NCBI RefSeq assembly: GCF_002095575.1
Contig: NZ_MLJJ01000039.1
Span: 1 to 38,026, forward strand
Reading direction: 5' to 3'
Length of the DNA stretch: 38,026 bases
Origin: Pantoea septica
GTDB taxonomy: Bacteria > Pseudomonadota > Gammaproteobacteria > Enterobacterales > Enterobacteriaceae
Shown: piece after piece, positions 18,345-26,200 of the stretch
Layout: every line of letters begins with the position of its first letter
Numbering within the stretch: the stretch's first letter is position 1
The notes under the pieces: model-generated
The model's input: only the letters and a program-made list of their open reading frames with translations
The model's database searches: none
Told to the model about the DNA's origin: nothing
Position numbers and translations under genes: made by a program

Positions 18345-19979
18345 ATGCAGTTAAGAAAGTTACAATGTCACGAAAACACCTTTAATTTGGCGGTTTCCCT
18401 GTTCTTTGCGCTGGTCCTGAACGGTTTGTTTCTGTTCCGCGCCTGGGAACGCATTCCTTATACATCGCTGCACGACTACTTCTTTGCCGCCAGCCTGCCC
18501 CTTGTGCTGACGGCGGCGTTCGGCCTGATCTTTAATCTGGTCGCCTGGCCTTACCTGCGCAAGCCGCTGCTGGCGGTGCTGATCCTGACGAGCGCGGCGG
18601 CAAACTACGTTATGTTTAGCTTCGGCACCGTTATCGATACCAATATGGTGCAGAACGTCTTTGAAACCGATCTGCAGGAGTCCATCGCGCTGCTCAGCCG
18701 CAACGCCGCTATCTGGCTGCTGCTGATGGGCGTGGCGCCGACCCTTGTCATACTCCTGACGCGCTTCAAACGCCGCGAATGCTGGTGGATGAATCTCGCC
18801 TGGCGCGCGCTGTTTATGGCGGCGTCGCTGGGGGTTATCCTGCTGATGGCGCTGCTCTTCTATAAAGATTACGCCTCGCTGATCCGCAATAACAAAGGGT
18901 TGGTCAAAATGGTCACGCCGGCCAACATCGTCAGCGGCGTCGGCCACTACGTCAATAATCGCTGGATGAGAGGCAGCCAGGCCTGGGTGCATATCGGGCA
19001 GGACGCGCATAAGGGCCCCACCATCGCGGCGGAGCAGAAAAAAACGCTGGTGGTGCTGGTCGTCGGCGAAACCGCGCGCGCGGAAAACTTTTCGCTGGGC
19101 GGTTACGCGCGCGAAACTAACCCGCAGCTGAAAAAGCAGAATGTTATCTACTATCCGCAGGCGACCTCCTGCGGCACGGAAACCGCCATCTCTGTGCCCT
19201 GCATGTTCTCTAATATGCCGCGCGCTCACTACGACGCTAATCTGGCGCATCATCAGGACGGCGTGCTGGATATCCTCGGCCACGCTGGCGTCAGCGTGCT
19301 GTGGCGCGAAAACGACGGCGGCTGCAAAGGCGCCTGCGACCGCGTGCCGCATACCGATATGACGCTGTGGAAGCTGAACGACTGGTGCCAGGCGGGATCT
19401 TGCCTCGACGACGTGCTGCTGCACCGGCTGGATAACTATACCCACGGCCTGAATAACGACGGCATTATCGTGCTGCATCAGATGGGCAGTCACGGCCCCG
19501 CCTACTATCGTCGCTATCCGCCGCAGTTCCGCCAGTTTACGCCGACCTGCGACAGCAATCAGATTCAGGACTGCGACCATCAGGCGCTGATGAATACCTA
19601 CGATAACTCTCTGCTCTACAGCGACGATATGATCGGCCGCACCATCGATATGCTGAAGGGGTTAAGCGATCGCTTTAACGTGGCGCTGGTCTATCTTTCC
19701 GATCATGGCGAATCGCTCGGCGAACACGGCATGTATCTGCACGGCGCGCCCTATCTGTTTGCGCCGTCTCAGCAGACGCATATTCCCCTGCTGCTGTGGA
19801 TGTCGGATGATTACGCCAGGACCTACGGCATTAATCAGGCCTGTCTGCGCCAGCAGGCGCCGACGGCAGAGGTGTCGCAGGACAACCTGTTCCATACGCT
19901 GCTGGGAATGTTCAACGTGCAGACCAGCGAATATCAGCCGCAGCTCGACATGATCAGAACGTGCCGAAAAGCGGGCTAA
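18345..19979 (+). CDS. eptA: Lipid A phosphoethanolamine transferase
   Basis: Inner-membrane enzyme that adds phosphoethanolamine to lipid A, lowering binding of cationic peptides such as polymyxin. The 544-aa protein has about five N-terminal helices (residues 14-175) and a periplasmic alkaline-phosphatase-like domain. The nucleophile is T280 in SCGTETAISVPC, flanked by disulfide cysteines C276 and C286; E242 in VGETARAEN and YLSDHGES supply zinc ligands, with HQMGSHGPAYY conserved. Similarity runs the full length of E. coli EptA and includes GGCKGACDRVPH. Start ATG 18345; a TTG at 18315 is possible. E. coli has no eptA here, so the locus is unusual. Confidence 0.9.
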   Translation: MQLRKLQCHENTFNLAVSLFFALVLNGLFLFRAWERIPYTSLHDYFFAASLPLVLTAAFGLIFNLVAWPYLRKPLLAVLILTSAAANYVMFSFGTVIDTNMVQNVFETDLQESIALLSRNAAIWLLLMGVAPTLVILLTRFKRRECWWMNLAWRALFMAASLGVILLMALLFYKDYASLIRNNKGLVKMVTPANIVSGVGHYVNNRWMRGSQAWVHIGQDAHKGPTIAAEQKKTLVVLVVGETARAENFSLGGYARETNPQLKKQNVIYYPQATSCGTETAISVPCMFSNMPRAHYDANLAHHQDGVLDILGHAGVSVLWRENDGGCKGACDRVPHTDMTLWKLNDWCQAGSCLDDVLLHRLDNYTHGLNNDGIIVLHQMGSHGPAYYRRYPPQFRQFTPTCDSNQIQDCDHQALMNTYDNSLLYSDDMIGRTIDMLKGLSDRFNVALVYLSDHGESLGEHGMYLHGAPYLFAPSQQTHIPLLLWMSDDYARTYGINQACLRQQAPTAEVSQDNLFHTLLGMFNVQTSEYQPQLDMIRTCRKAG

Positions 19980-19988
19980 GCGTTGCAT

Positions 19989-20004
19989 CTGACCGATCGG
20001 TCTA
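19989..20004. promoter_or_regulatory. NemR box upstream of nemR
   Basis: Perfect 12-bp palindrome GACCGATCGGTC (19991-20002); the 16-bp window matches the known NemR site TAGACC-GATC-GGTCTA at 14 of 16 positions. It lies 10 bp after the eptA stop and 15 bp before the nemR ATG. Confidence 0.8.
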
Positions 20005-20018
20005 CTACCTTAAGCGCC

Positions 20019-20615
20019 ATGAACAAGACGCAGCAACGCACCGAAACCCGTGAACATCTGCTCGCCACCGGCGAGCAGCTCTGTCTGCAGCGCGGTTTCA
20101 CCGGAATGGGACTCAGCGAACTGCTGACGCTGGCGGAGGTGCCGAAAGGCTCCTTCTACTACTATTTCCGTTCGAAAGAGGCGTTTGGCGTGGCGCTGCT
20201 GGAGCGTTACTTCCTGCATCTGCACCAGCAGGTCGAGGCGCGGCTGCAGCGCGGCGAAGGCACCCCGCGCGAGCGGCTGCTGGCGCACTTTCGCCAGGCC
20301 GAGCGGCTGTTCAGCGAACAGGGGCATATTGTCGGCTGCCTGGCGGTGAAGCTCTCCGCGGAAGTCTGCGATCTCTCCGAGCCGATGCGCGACGCCCTGC
20401 AGCGCGGCGCCAGCCGCATTATCGCGGTTTATACGCAAACGCTCGAAGCGGCGCTGCGGCAGGAGACGATGAAGCTGCCCTACGCGCCGCGCGAGATGGC
20501 GGAAGTGATCTATATTCTGTGGCTGGGCGCCAGCCTGCAGAGCAAGCTGTCCCGCGAGCCGCAGCCGCTGCGCCTGGCGCTAAGCACTCTCGAACAGTGG
20601 CTGCAAATCCGCTGA
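20019..20615 (+). CDS. nemR: TetR-family electrophile/bleach-sensing repressor NemR
   Basis: Represses nemA and gloA-type detoxification genes until modified by electrophiles or hypochlorous acid. The 198-aa protein has the N-terminal HTH (REHLLATGEQLCLQRGFTGM, VPKGSFYYYFRSKEAFG). The redox residues of E. coli NemR, C106 and K175, correspond to C107 (GCLAVKLSAEVC) and K176 here. The start is ATG 20019 (MNKTQQRTETREHLL), as in E. coli; the upstream extension to 19983 would translate the operator. It is followed by nemA after 48 bp. Confidence 0.95.
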   Translation: MNKTQQRTETREHLLATGEQLCLQRGFTGMGLSELLTLAEVPKGSFYYYFRSKEAFGVALLERYFLHLHQQVEARLQRGEGTPRERLLAHFRQAERLFSEQGHIVGCLAVKLSAEVCDLSEPMRDALQRGASRIIAVYTQTLEAALRQETMKLPYAPREMAEVIYILWLGASLQSKLSREPQPLRLALSTLEQWLQIR

Positions 20616-20638
20616 TTTTAAAAACGCCGTTTTATAGC

Positions 20639-20648
20639 AGACCGGTCT
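20639..20648. promoter_or_regulatory. Second, compact NemR-like palindrome before nemA
   Basis: AGACCGGTCT, the two NemR half-sites joined without the GATC spacer, 15 bp before the nemA ATG. The flanking GGTCTACTAC is identical to that of the nemR site. Binding is inferred; the altered spacing may weaken it. Confidence 0.5.
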
Positions 20649-20663
20649 ACTACAGGAGTTGTT

Positions 20664-21761
20664 ATGGCAAGTACCCAGCTGTTTAACCCGCTCAAAGTGG
20701 GTGCGATTACCGTACCGAATCGCGTATTCATGGCGCCGCTGACGCGCCTGCGCAGCATCGAGCCTGGCGACATCCCGACGCCGCTGATGGGCGAATATTA
20801 CCGCCAGCGCGCCAGCGCCGGCCTGATCATCACCGAGGCGACGCAGGTTTCTTTCCAGGCGAAAGGCTACGCCGGCGCGCCGGGCCTGCACACCCAGCAG
20901 CAGATTGCCGCCTGGAAAGCGATTAACGCAGGCATTCACGAGGCGGGCGGCCACAGCGCCGTTCAGCTATGGCACACCGGCCGCATTTCGCACAACAGCG
21001 TGCAGCCGGAAGGCAAAGCGCCTGTCGCGCCCTCTGCTATCGCCGCCGGTACGCGTACCTCGCTGCGCGCGGAGGATGGCAGCGTCTATCGCGAAGAGAC
21101 TTCGACGCCGCGCGAGCTCACCGTCGCCGAGATCAAACAGATCGTGGCGGATTTCGGCCAGGCGGCCGCCAATGCGCGCGAGGCGGATTTCGATCTGCTG
21201 GAGCTCCACTCGGCGCACGGCTATCTGATGCATCAGTTCCTCGCGCCTGGCTCCAACCGTCGCACCGACGAATATGGCGGCAGCATTGAAAAACGCGGCC
21301 GCTTCGCGCTGGAAGTGGTCGACGCCGCCATCGCCAACTGGTCCGCCGACCGCGTCGGCATTCGCGTTTCGCCGATCGGCAGCTTCCAGAATCTGGACAA
21401 CGGCCCTGAAGAGGAGAAAGCCGCGCTCTGGTACATCGGCGAGCTGGCGAAGCGCAATATCGCCTATCTGCACCTTTCCGAGCCGGACTGGGCGGGCGGC
21501 AAGCCCTACAGCGACGCCTTCCGTGAAAAAGTGCGCGCGATCTTCCCCGGCGTGATTATCGGTGCGGGCGCCTATACCGTTGAGAAAGCGGACGATCTGA
21601 TTGCGCGCGGCCTGATCGACGCCGTGGCCTTTGGCCGCGACTTTATCGCCAACCCCGATCTGGTGGCGCGCCTGCAGCAGGACGCCCCGCTCAATCCCCA
21701 GCGCCCGGAGAGCTTCTACGGCGGCGGCGCGGAAGGCTATACCGACTACCCGACGCTTTAA
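20664..21761 (+). CDS. nemA: N-ethylmaleimide reductase (old yellow enzyme family)
   Basis: FMN-dependent flavoenzyme that reduces activated alkenes, N-ethylmaleimide and nitro compounds using NADPH. The 365-aa TIM-barrel protein starts [28 protein letters not shown] and has the catalytic H182-S-A-H185-G-Y187 motif, QLWHTGRIS, and FMN phosphate-binding [12 protein letters not shown] / [12 protein letters not shown] near the end. A GGAG site precedes the ATG at 20664. Part of the nemR-nemA detoxification unit; gloA follows after a terminator. Confidence 0.97.
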   Translation: MASTQLFNPLKVGAITVPNRVFMAPLTRLRSIEPGDIPTPLMGEYYRQRASAGLIITEATQVSFQAKGYAGAPGLHTQQQIAAWKAINAGIHEAGGHSAVQLWHTGRISHNSVQPEGKAPVAPSAIAAGTRTSLRAEDGSVYREETSTPRELTVAEIKQIVADFGQAAANAREADFDLLELHSAHGYLMHQFLAPGSNRRTDEYGGSIEKRGRFALEVVDAAIANWSADRVGIRVSPIGSFQNLDNGPEEEKAALWYIGELAKRNIAYLHLSEPDWAGGKPYSDAFREKVRAIFPGVIIGAGAYTVEKADDLIARGLIDAVAFGRDFIANPDLVARLQQDAPLNPQRPESFYGGGAEGYTDYPTL

Positions 21762-21768
21762 GCGCGAC

Positions 21769-21806
21769 GCTGGCGTGACGACGGTTACGCCAGCGCCCGT
21801 TTTTTG
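21769..21806 (+). terminator. nemA intrinsic terminator
   Basis: Stem GCTGGCGTGA (21769-21778) with TTACGCCAGC (21785-21794; one G-T pair), then GCCCG and a six-T run (21800-21805). It separates nemA from gloA. Confidence 0.85.
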
Positions 21807-21872
21807 CTATTTTCACCGCTATACTTAGCGTTTGAGTCATCAGAAGATGACGATTTAATAAAAGAGGATGTT

Positions 21873-22280
21873 ATGCGTTTACTTCACACCATGCTGCGCG
21901 TTGGCGATCTGCAACGTTCCATCGACTTTTACACCCGCGTTCTCGGCATGCGCGTGCTGCGTCAGAGCGAAAACACGGAGTATAAATATACGCTGGCGTT
22001 CGTTGGCTATACCGAAGAGAGCGAAGGCGCAGTCATCGAGCTGACCTACAACTGGGGCGTGGACAGCTACGATCTCGGCAACGCCTACGGCCATATCGCG
22101 CTAGGCGTGGACGACGTCGCAGCGACCTGCGACCGCATCCGCAACGCGGGCGGCAAGGTCACGCGCGAAGCGGGTCCGGTTAAAGGCGGTTCAACTATTA
22201 TCGCCTTCGTCGAAGATCCAGACGGCTACAAGATCGAGCTGATCGAAAACAAACACGCCGGTCACGGCCTGGGCAACTAA
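21873..22280 (+). CDS. gloA: Lactoylglutathione lyase (glyoxalase I)
   Basis: Converts the methylglyoxal-glutathione adduct to S-lactoylglutathione. At 135 aa it equals E. coli GloA, and all four metal ligands are at the same numbers: H5, E56, H74 and E122. The enzyme is nickel-dependent in E. coli and has the short form seen here. The start is ATG 21873 with GAGG upstream; the frame from 21804 is upstream read-through. In E. coli nemRA transcription extends into gloA; here a strong terminator intervenes, so gloA likely also has its own promoter. Confidence 0.97.
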   Translation: MRLLHTMLRVGDLQRSIDFYTRVLGMRVLRQSENTEYKYTLAFVGYTEESEGAVIELTYNWGVDSYDLGNAYGHIALGVDDVAATCDRIRNAGGKVTREAGPVKGGSTIIAFVEDPDGYKIELIENKHAGHGLGN

Positions 22281-22287
22281 GTTTGCC

Positions 22288-22322
22288 GCTTCAGTCTGCG
22301 CGCTGCGACAGGCTGAAGCTTT
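22288..22322 (+). terminator. gloA terminator
   Basis: Eleven-pair stem GCTTCAGTCTG (22288-22298) with CAGGCTGAAGC (22309-22319; one G-T pair), 10-nt loop, followed by a short TTT then CCCTT. It starts 8 bp after the gloA stop. Confidence 0.7.
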
Positions 22323-22391
22323 CCCTTCTGCTGCACCCTCCTCTTTTTTTTGCCATAATGCGCGCTGCCTATTTTCTGCTATGAGATGCTG

Positions 22392-23066
22392 ATGTCTGAA
22401 ACGAACTCCCTGAACGCGCTGAATCAACGTTTCCGAGGTTTCTATCCTGTGGTGATCGATGTCGAGACCGCAGGCTTTAACGCGCAGACCGATGCGCTGC
22501 TGGAGATCGCCGCCACCACGCTGAAAATGGACGAAGACGGCTGGCTGCACCGCGACCAGACGCTGCATTTCCACGTCGAGCCTTTCGAAGGCGCGCTGCT
22601 TCATCCGGAGGCGCTGGCGTTTACCGGCATCGATCCCAGCAACCCGCTGCGCGGCGCGATTAGCGAATATGAGGCGCTGCACGCCATCTTCAAGATGGTG
22701 CGCAAAGGCATCAAGGATCACCACTGCAATCGCGCCATCATGGTGGCGCACAACGCGACCTTCGATCTCAATTTTATGATGGCCGCCGCCGGTCGCGCTG
22801 GTCTGAAGCGCAACCCCTTCCATCCGTTCGCCACCTTCGACACCGCCGCGCTGAGCGGGCTGGTGCTGGGGCAGACAGTGCTGGCGAAAGCCTGTAAAGC
22901 GGCAGGCATGGATTTTGACAGCACCCAGGCGCACTCTGCGCTCTACGATACCGAGCAGACGGCGACGCTGTTCTGCGAGCTGGTAAACCGCTGGAAACGG
23001 CTGGGCGGCTGGCCGCTGCCGATGGCGGCGAGCGACGACGCGGAAGCGGCGCCGGAGCAGGCATAA
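22392..23066 (+). CDS. rnt: Ribonuclease T
   Basis: 3'-5' exoribonuclease of the DEDD superfamily that finishes tRNA and 5S/23S rRNA 3' ends. 224 aa. The acidic residues of ExoI are visible in [10 protein letters not shown], ExoII in [12 protein letters not shown], and ExoIII in [11 protein letters not shown] with the catalytic His. The start is placed at ATG 22392 (MSETNSL) by analogy with E. coli MSDNAQL; ATG 22386 two codons upstream is possible. In E. coli lhr follows rnt; here grxD follows directly after a shared terminator. Confidence 0.96.
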   Translation: MSETNSLNALNQRFRGFYPVVIDVETAGFNAQTDALLEIAATTLKMDEDGWLHRDQTLHFHVEPFEGALLHPEALAFTGIDPSNPLRGAISEYEALHAIFKMVRKGIKDHHCNRAIMVAHNATFDLNFMMAAAGRAGLKRNPFHPFATFDTAALSGLVLGQTVLAKACKAAGMDFDSTQAHSALYDTEQTATLFCELVNRWKRLGGWPLPMAASDDAEAAPEQA

Positions 23067-23096
23067 AAAAAGGCCGACTTGCGTCGGCCTTTTTTA
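23065..23096. terminator. Bidirectional terminator shared by rnt and grxD
   Basis: Stem AGGCCGAC (23071-23078), loop TTGC, GTCGGCCT (23083-23090), with an A run on the left and a T run on the right. It overlaps the rnt TAA stop and ends 12 bp before the grxD stop. Confidence 0.93.
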
Positions 23097-23107
23097 TTGC
23101 GCTGTTT

Positions 23108-23440
23108 TTATTCCGCTTCTTTGTGCTTTTCCGCCGTCTCTTTGATCAGCGACTGCAGTTCGCCGCGCTGGAACATCTCGACGATAATATCGCAGCCGCC
23201 GACCAGCTCGCCGTCTACCCACAGCTGCGGGAAGGTCGGCCAGTTGGCGTATTTCGGCAGCTCTGCGCGAATATCAGGGTTCTGCAGAATATCCACGTAA
23301 GCAAAGCGCTCACCGCAGGCAGAGAGCGCTTGCACCGCCTGCGCAGAGAAACCGCAGCTTGGCAGTTTCGGCGAGCCTTTCATATACAGCAGGACCGGGT
23401 TTTCTGCGATCTGGCGCTGAATTTTTTCTACAGTACTCAT
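23108..23440 (-). CDS. grxD: Monothiol glutaredoxin GrxD
   Basis: Glutaredoxin 4 family protein of 110 aa that binds a bridging [2Fe-2S] cluster with glutathione and supports Fe-S protein maturation, often with BolA. The CGFS active site is at 29-32, with MKGSPKLPSCGFS before it and the TFPQLWVDGELVGGCDI glutathione-binding region after. The start is ATG 23440 (MSTVEKIQRQ) with AAGGAAGGC upstream; the frame to 23512 is extended into non-coding sequence. Five residues shorter than E. coli GrxD, at the tail. Confidence 0.96.
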   Translation of the reverse strand: MSTVEKIQRQIAENPVLLYMKGSPKLPSCGFSAQAVQALSACGERFAYVDILQNPDIRAELPKYANWPTFPQLWVDGELVGGCDIIVEMFQRGELQSLIKETAEKHKEAE

Positions 23441-23805
23441 AATTGCCTTCCTTAATTCCTTACTTCGTGTTTGTTTATTGTAGCGACTTCGCCCCGTCAC
23501 TGAAAACGACAATTTCTCGCTTGTCGGGCGAAACCGCCATGTTTGTTAAGTTCTTTAGTAAAGATCTGAGTTTTTATGACGATAATCAAAACCTAAGCTG
23601 TTCATAACTGGTAATAACTTTGCTGCTATAAACCGCTGAAATCGCTCATTTATGCGTCAGATGCAACCCTGTAACAGTTTAATAGAAAAATGGCTTAACT
23701 TTTGAAAAAAACCTGGCTTAGAATGGCCCCGGCGCTGATCTCCGATCAGATTTTTCTAACCTCGTTACGGCCTGTTGTCGTAACCGCTAACCCTGTAACC
23801 GGACT
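23441..23805. other. Intergenic region between divergent grxD and mepH
   Basis: 365 bp, AT-rich from 23550 to 23720. It contains a possible mepH -10 TAGAAT (23719-23724), and then a terminator-like hairpin at 23735-23755 inside the presumed mepH leader. A second inverted repeat GTTACG/CGTAAC lies at 23764-23784. No coding sequence is seen. Confidence 0.6.
23735..23755 (+). terminator. Terminator-like hairpin in the mepH leader
   Basis: CTGATC (23735-23740), loop TCC, GATCAG (23744-23749), then A and five T. It lies between a possible -10 and the mepH ATG, about 50 bp upstream of the start. It could be an attenuator, or the end of a short transcript; the 6-bp stem is modest. Confidence 0.35.
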
Positions 23806-24606
23806 ATGCGATTACTGATTACGCTCTTTATATTAGCTTTCGCGCAGCTGTTCATGAATATCGCTTCGGCCTCGCCGCAAGCGCCGGTTAACGCCAGCCT
23901 GCACAAGGCGGAGAAAAAAAGCGCGCGCGAAGATGAGCGCCGCAAACGGCGACCGGTTAAAACCAGCGCGAAAAAAACGCGCTCTTCTACTGCGCAAAAA
24001 CTCAAACTGAAAAAGCAGAAGAAAATTGAAACGGCTAAGCTTGCCCCTTCCGCCGCCGACACGAAAAAAACCCTTACGTCTTCTCGCAAACGCTATGGCC
24101 GCCAGCGCACGCTGAGCACCGCAAAAGCTGCTAATCTCCCGCTGCTGGATACCGACGGCACTTCCACTATCAAAATGAGCAAGTCCCATCGCCTCCGCTA
24201 CCAGAAAGCGCGCGAAACGGCGATGACCAAGCTAATGGGGCAGCTGGGCAAGCCTTATCAGTGGGGCGGTACCTCGCCGCATACCGGTTTCGACTGCAGC
24301 GGCCTCGTCTGGTACGCCTATAAAGACCTGGTCAAATTCAGAATTCCGCGCACCGCAAACGAAATGTACCACCTGCGCGACGCTGCGCCGGTGAAACGCG
24401 AATCGCTGGAGAAAGGCGATCTGGTCTTCTTTCGTATCAACGGCCGCGGCACCGCCGACCACGTCGGTGTTTACCTTGGCAACGGCAAATTCATTCAGTC
24501 GCCGCGTACCGGCAAAGATATTCAGATTAGCGCCTTGGGTGAGGATTACTGGCAGCGTCACTATATTGGCGCACGCCGTATGATGACGCCAAAAACTATT
24601 CGCTGA
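23806..24606 (+). CDS. mepH: NlpC/P60 murein endopeptidase MepH
   Basis: Periplasmic D,D-endopeptidase that cleaves peptidoglycan cross-links during growth. The 266-aa precursor has a signal peptide (about residues 1-22), a long Lys/Arg/Ser/Ala-rich basic linker (about 30-110), and a C-terminal NlpC/P60 domain with catalytic C164 in GFDCSGLVW and H219 in ADHVGVY. The segment FRIPRTANEMYHLRDAAPV and the C-terminus ARRMMTPKTIR match E. coli YdhO/MepH. Its stop is 2 bp from the convergent fimbrial adhesin gene; in E. coli sodB follows instead. Confidence 0.94.
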   Translation: MRLLITLFILAFAQLFMNIASASPQAPVNASLHKAEKKSAREDERRKRRPVKTSAKKTRSSTAQKLKLKKQKKIETAKLAPSAADTKKTLTSSRKRYGRQRTLSTAKAANLPLLDTDGTSTIKMSKSHRLRYQKARETAMTKLMGQLGKPYQWGGTSPHTGFDCSGLVWYAYKDLVKFRIPRTANEMYHLRDAAPVKRESLEKGDLVFFRINGRGTADHVGVYLGNGKFIQSPRTGKDIQISALGEDYWQRHYIGARRMMTPKTIR

Positions 24607-24608
24607 GC

Positions 24609-25637
24609 CTACTGGTAAGAAAAAGTGATGCTGGCCAGCGCGTTAGCTGAACCCGGTTTGATATTACCGGTACGCACATATCTCGCCTCAAATGGCAGCA
24701 TTATCGTCTCTGCCTTGTTAAAGGTTGTTATATAGCGCTGATTAAGCGTTCCGGGGGTGCTGCTATCCGGCCCCAGCATCACCGGCTGCCCGTAGCTGCT
24801 AAACTGGACGCCGACGCCATCAGCGCTGGAATCTTGCGTCAGAGACACTGTAGACGAGTAATTGCCTGGCTTGCTCTGATCGGTCATCACCATTTTTAGC
24901 TCCACACCACTTTCACATTTTAACCCAATCTGGAAAGAGACAGCTGCAGAGAGGCTCCCTTCGGTTGGCAGATCACGCGCATCGATCTCGCCTAAATCAA
25001 CCTGGCTTTGCGGTGTTAAAACTGTGCAGCTTCTTGCCCTTATGTCAAAGGTGGTCGGTTCGATAATAATACTGGCAGTCGCAGATGATGATGAAGAAGT
25101 GCCGGTCATAACCGCAGCTGTAAGCCTTGGTGTCGAGCGAGAGCCTGGCTGCAAACGCTCATTCGTTTTAACAAACTCTAATTTAGCTGACCAGCCTAGA
25201 TTCGCCGGATTTGTAGAGCCGCTGCTAAAAGGATAGGTCTTCAAAATGTTCTCTGACAGGCACTGATATTCATTGTCCGGGGCGCCTTGATCTTTAACTT
25301 GTAAAATATAGCCGATGCCGGGAATGCCTGCCTGGTAAACGCGGCAATAGTTCTGACCTCTCCTCAGCGTCAGGTTAGTCGGTATAGCGCTGCTGGCCGC
25401 CTGGACGGTGCCACTAGAGCACGTTTCCCACCATCCACAATAGATATTTTCAACCACAGCGTCGTAAGTTAAATTTGGCTCCAGTGCGATTGTGTCTGCC
25501 GCACCGGTATAAGTGATATTCTGCGGCTTCAATATTAAATTTTGTTTGAACTCTGAACCTTGTGCGTTAGAAAATGCGGTTGACAGCGCCAGCGCGCCCA
25601 GGCCAATGACCGCTTTAATACAACTCTTATGATGCAC
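24609..25637 (-). CDS. Fimbrial tip adhesin (two-domain, FimH-like)
   Basis: Last gene of the fimbrial operon; 342 aa with a signal peptide cleaved near residue 25. The N-terminal part (about 26-178) is the presumed receptor-binding domain and contains four cysteines (C67, C73, C98, C126). A serine-rich linker (TGTSSSSSATAS) leads to a C-terminal pilin domain (about 189-342) with the disulfide pair C204 and C241, lacking its G strand as usual, and ending in the chaperone-recognised ITFSYQ. The position after usher and minor pilin, and the length, fit a tip adhesin. I do not recognise the binding domain; receptor unknown. Confidence 0.85.
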   Translation of the reverse strand: MHHKSCIKAVIGLGALALSTAFSNAQGSEFKQNLILKPQNITYTGAADTIALEPNLTYDAVVENIYCGWWETCSSGTVQAASSAIPTNLTLRRGQNYCRVYQAGIPGIGYILQVKDQGAPDNEYQCLSENILKTYPFSSGSTNPANLGWSAKLEFVKTNERLQPGSRSTPRLTAAVMTGTSSSSSATASIIIEPTTFDIRARSCTVLTPQSQVDLGEIDARDLPTEGSLSAAVSFQIGLKCESGVELKMVMTDQSKPGNYSSTVSLTQDSSADGVGVQFSSYGQPVMLGPDSSTPGTLNQRYITTFNKAETIMLPFEARYVRTGNIKPGSANALASITFSYQ

Positions 25638-25678
25638 GGTTACAGCTCCTTAGCATAACAAATTCAGTCAAATCGCGT

Positions 25679-26200
25679 TTACTGATATTCCACATTCCAG
25701 ACTACACTTGCAGATACTGGCCCGGCTTTGAGCGGCGCGCCCGTTGCCGCCAGGCGGGCGAAAAAATTTATTGCAACCCGATCGTCACCGGCACGTCCTT
25801 TCGCTGCCGTCTGTTCGCCCACAGCCAGGCGGTTACCCTCTTCGTCCAGCAACTGAATGCCAACTCCTGTCGCTCCCGACGGGTCAATGCGAATCAATGT
25901 GGGGTCGTTCTCATCTTTCTGCGCCGTAAAACGTATTTTCGCGCCGCTAAAAGCGACACCGCAGTTTTCGAGGTTCAGCACAAAAGGCGTCTGCGGCCTC
26001 TGACTGTCCGGCGCATAAAGATCGCTAGCCTGTACCGTACCCATTGGGACATTGAGATTAATCGAGTCGGCTGCGACAACGCAGCTGTTAACTCGCACTG
26101 AACCTGTGACTCTGATCAATGTGTCATAGCCGAGCGCATGGCTGCTTAGCAGCGACAGCCAGGCTGCCGTGACCAGAATCGTGCTCCTCCTCATAAACAT
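25679..26200 (-). CDS. Minor fimbrial subunit
   Basis: 173-aa pilin-domain protein with a signal peptide (cleavage about residue 24, ALG). It has the pilin disulfide pair C40 and C80, a typical N-terminal extension strand, and the C-terminal donor pattern ending VVWNVEYQ. By position between usher and adhesin it is probably a FimF/FimG-like adaptor joining adhesin to shaft. The start ATG 26200 has an excellent AGGAGGTGAC site within the usher 3' end; it overlaps the usher gene by 10 bp, so translation is coupled. An ATG at 26194 is a less likely start. Confidence 0.88.
   Translation of the reverse strand: MFMRRSTILVTAAWLSLLSSHALGYDTLIRVTGSVRVNSCVVAADSINLNVPMGTVQASDLYAPDSQRPQTPFVLNLENCGVAFSGAKIRFTAQKDENDPTLIRIDPSGATGVGIQLLDEEGNRLAVGEQTAAKGRAGDDRVAINFFARLAATGAPLKAGPVSASVVWNVEYQ

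Noticed and set aside
18360..19580. 406-codon minus-strand frame opposite eptA
   Set aside because: Antisense shadow of eptA, whose catalytic motifs are all intact.
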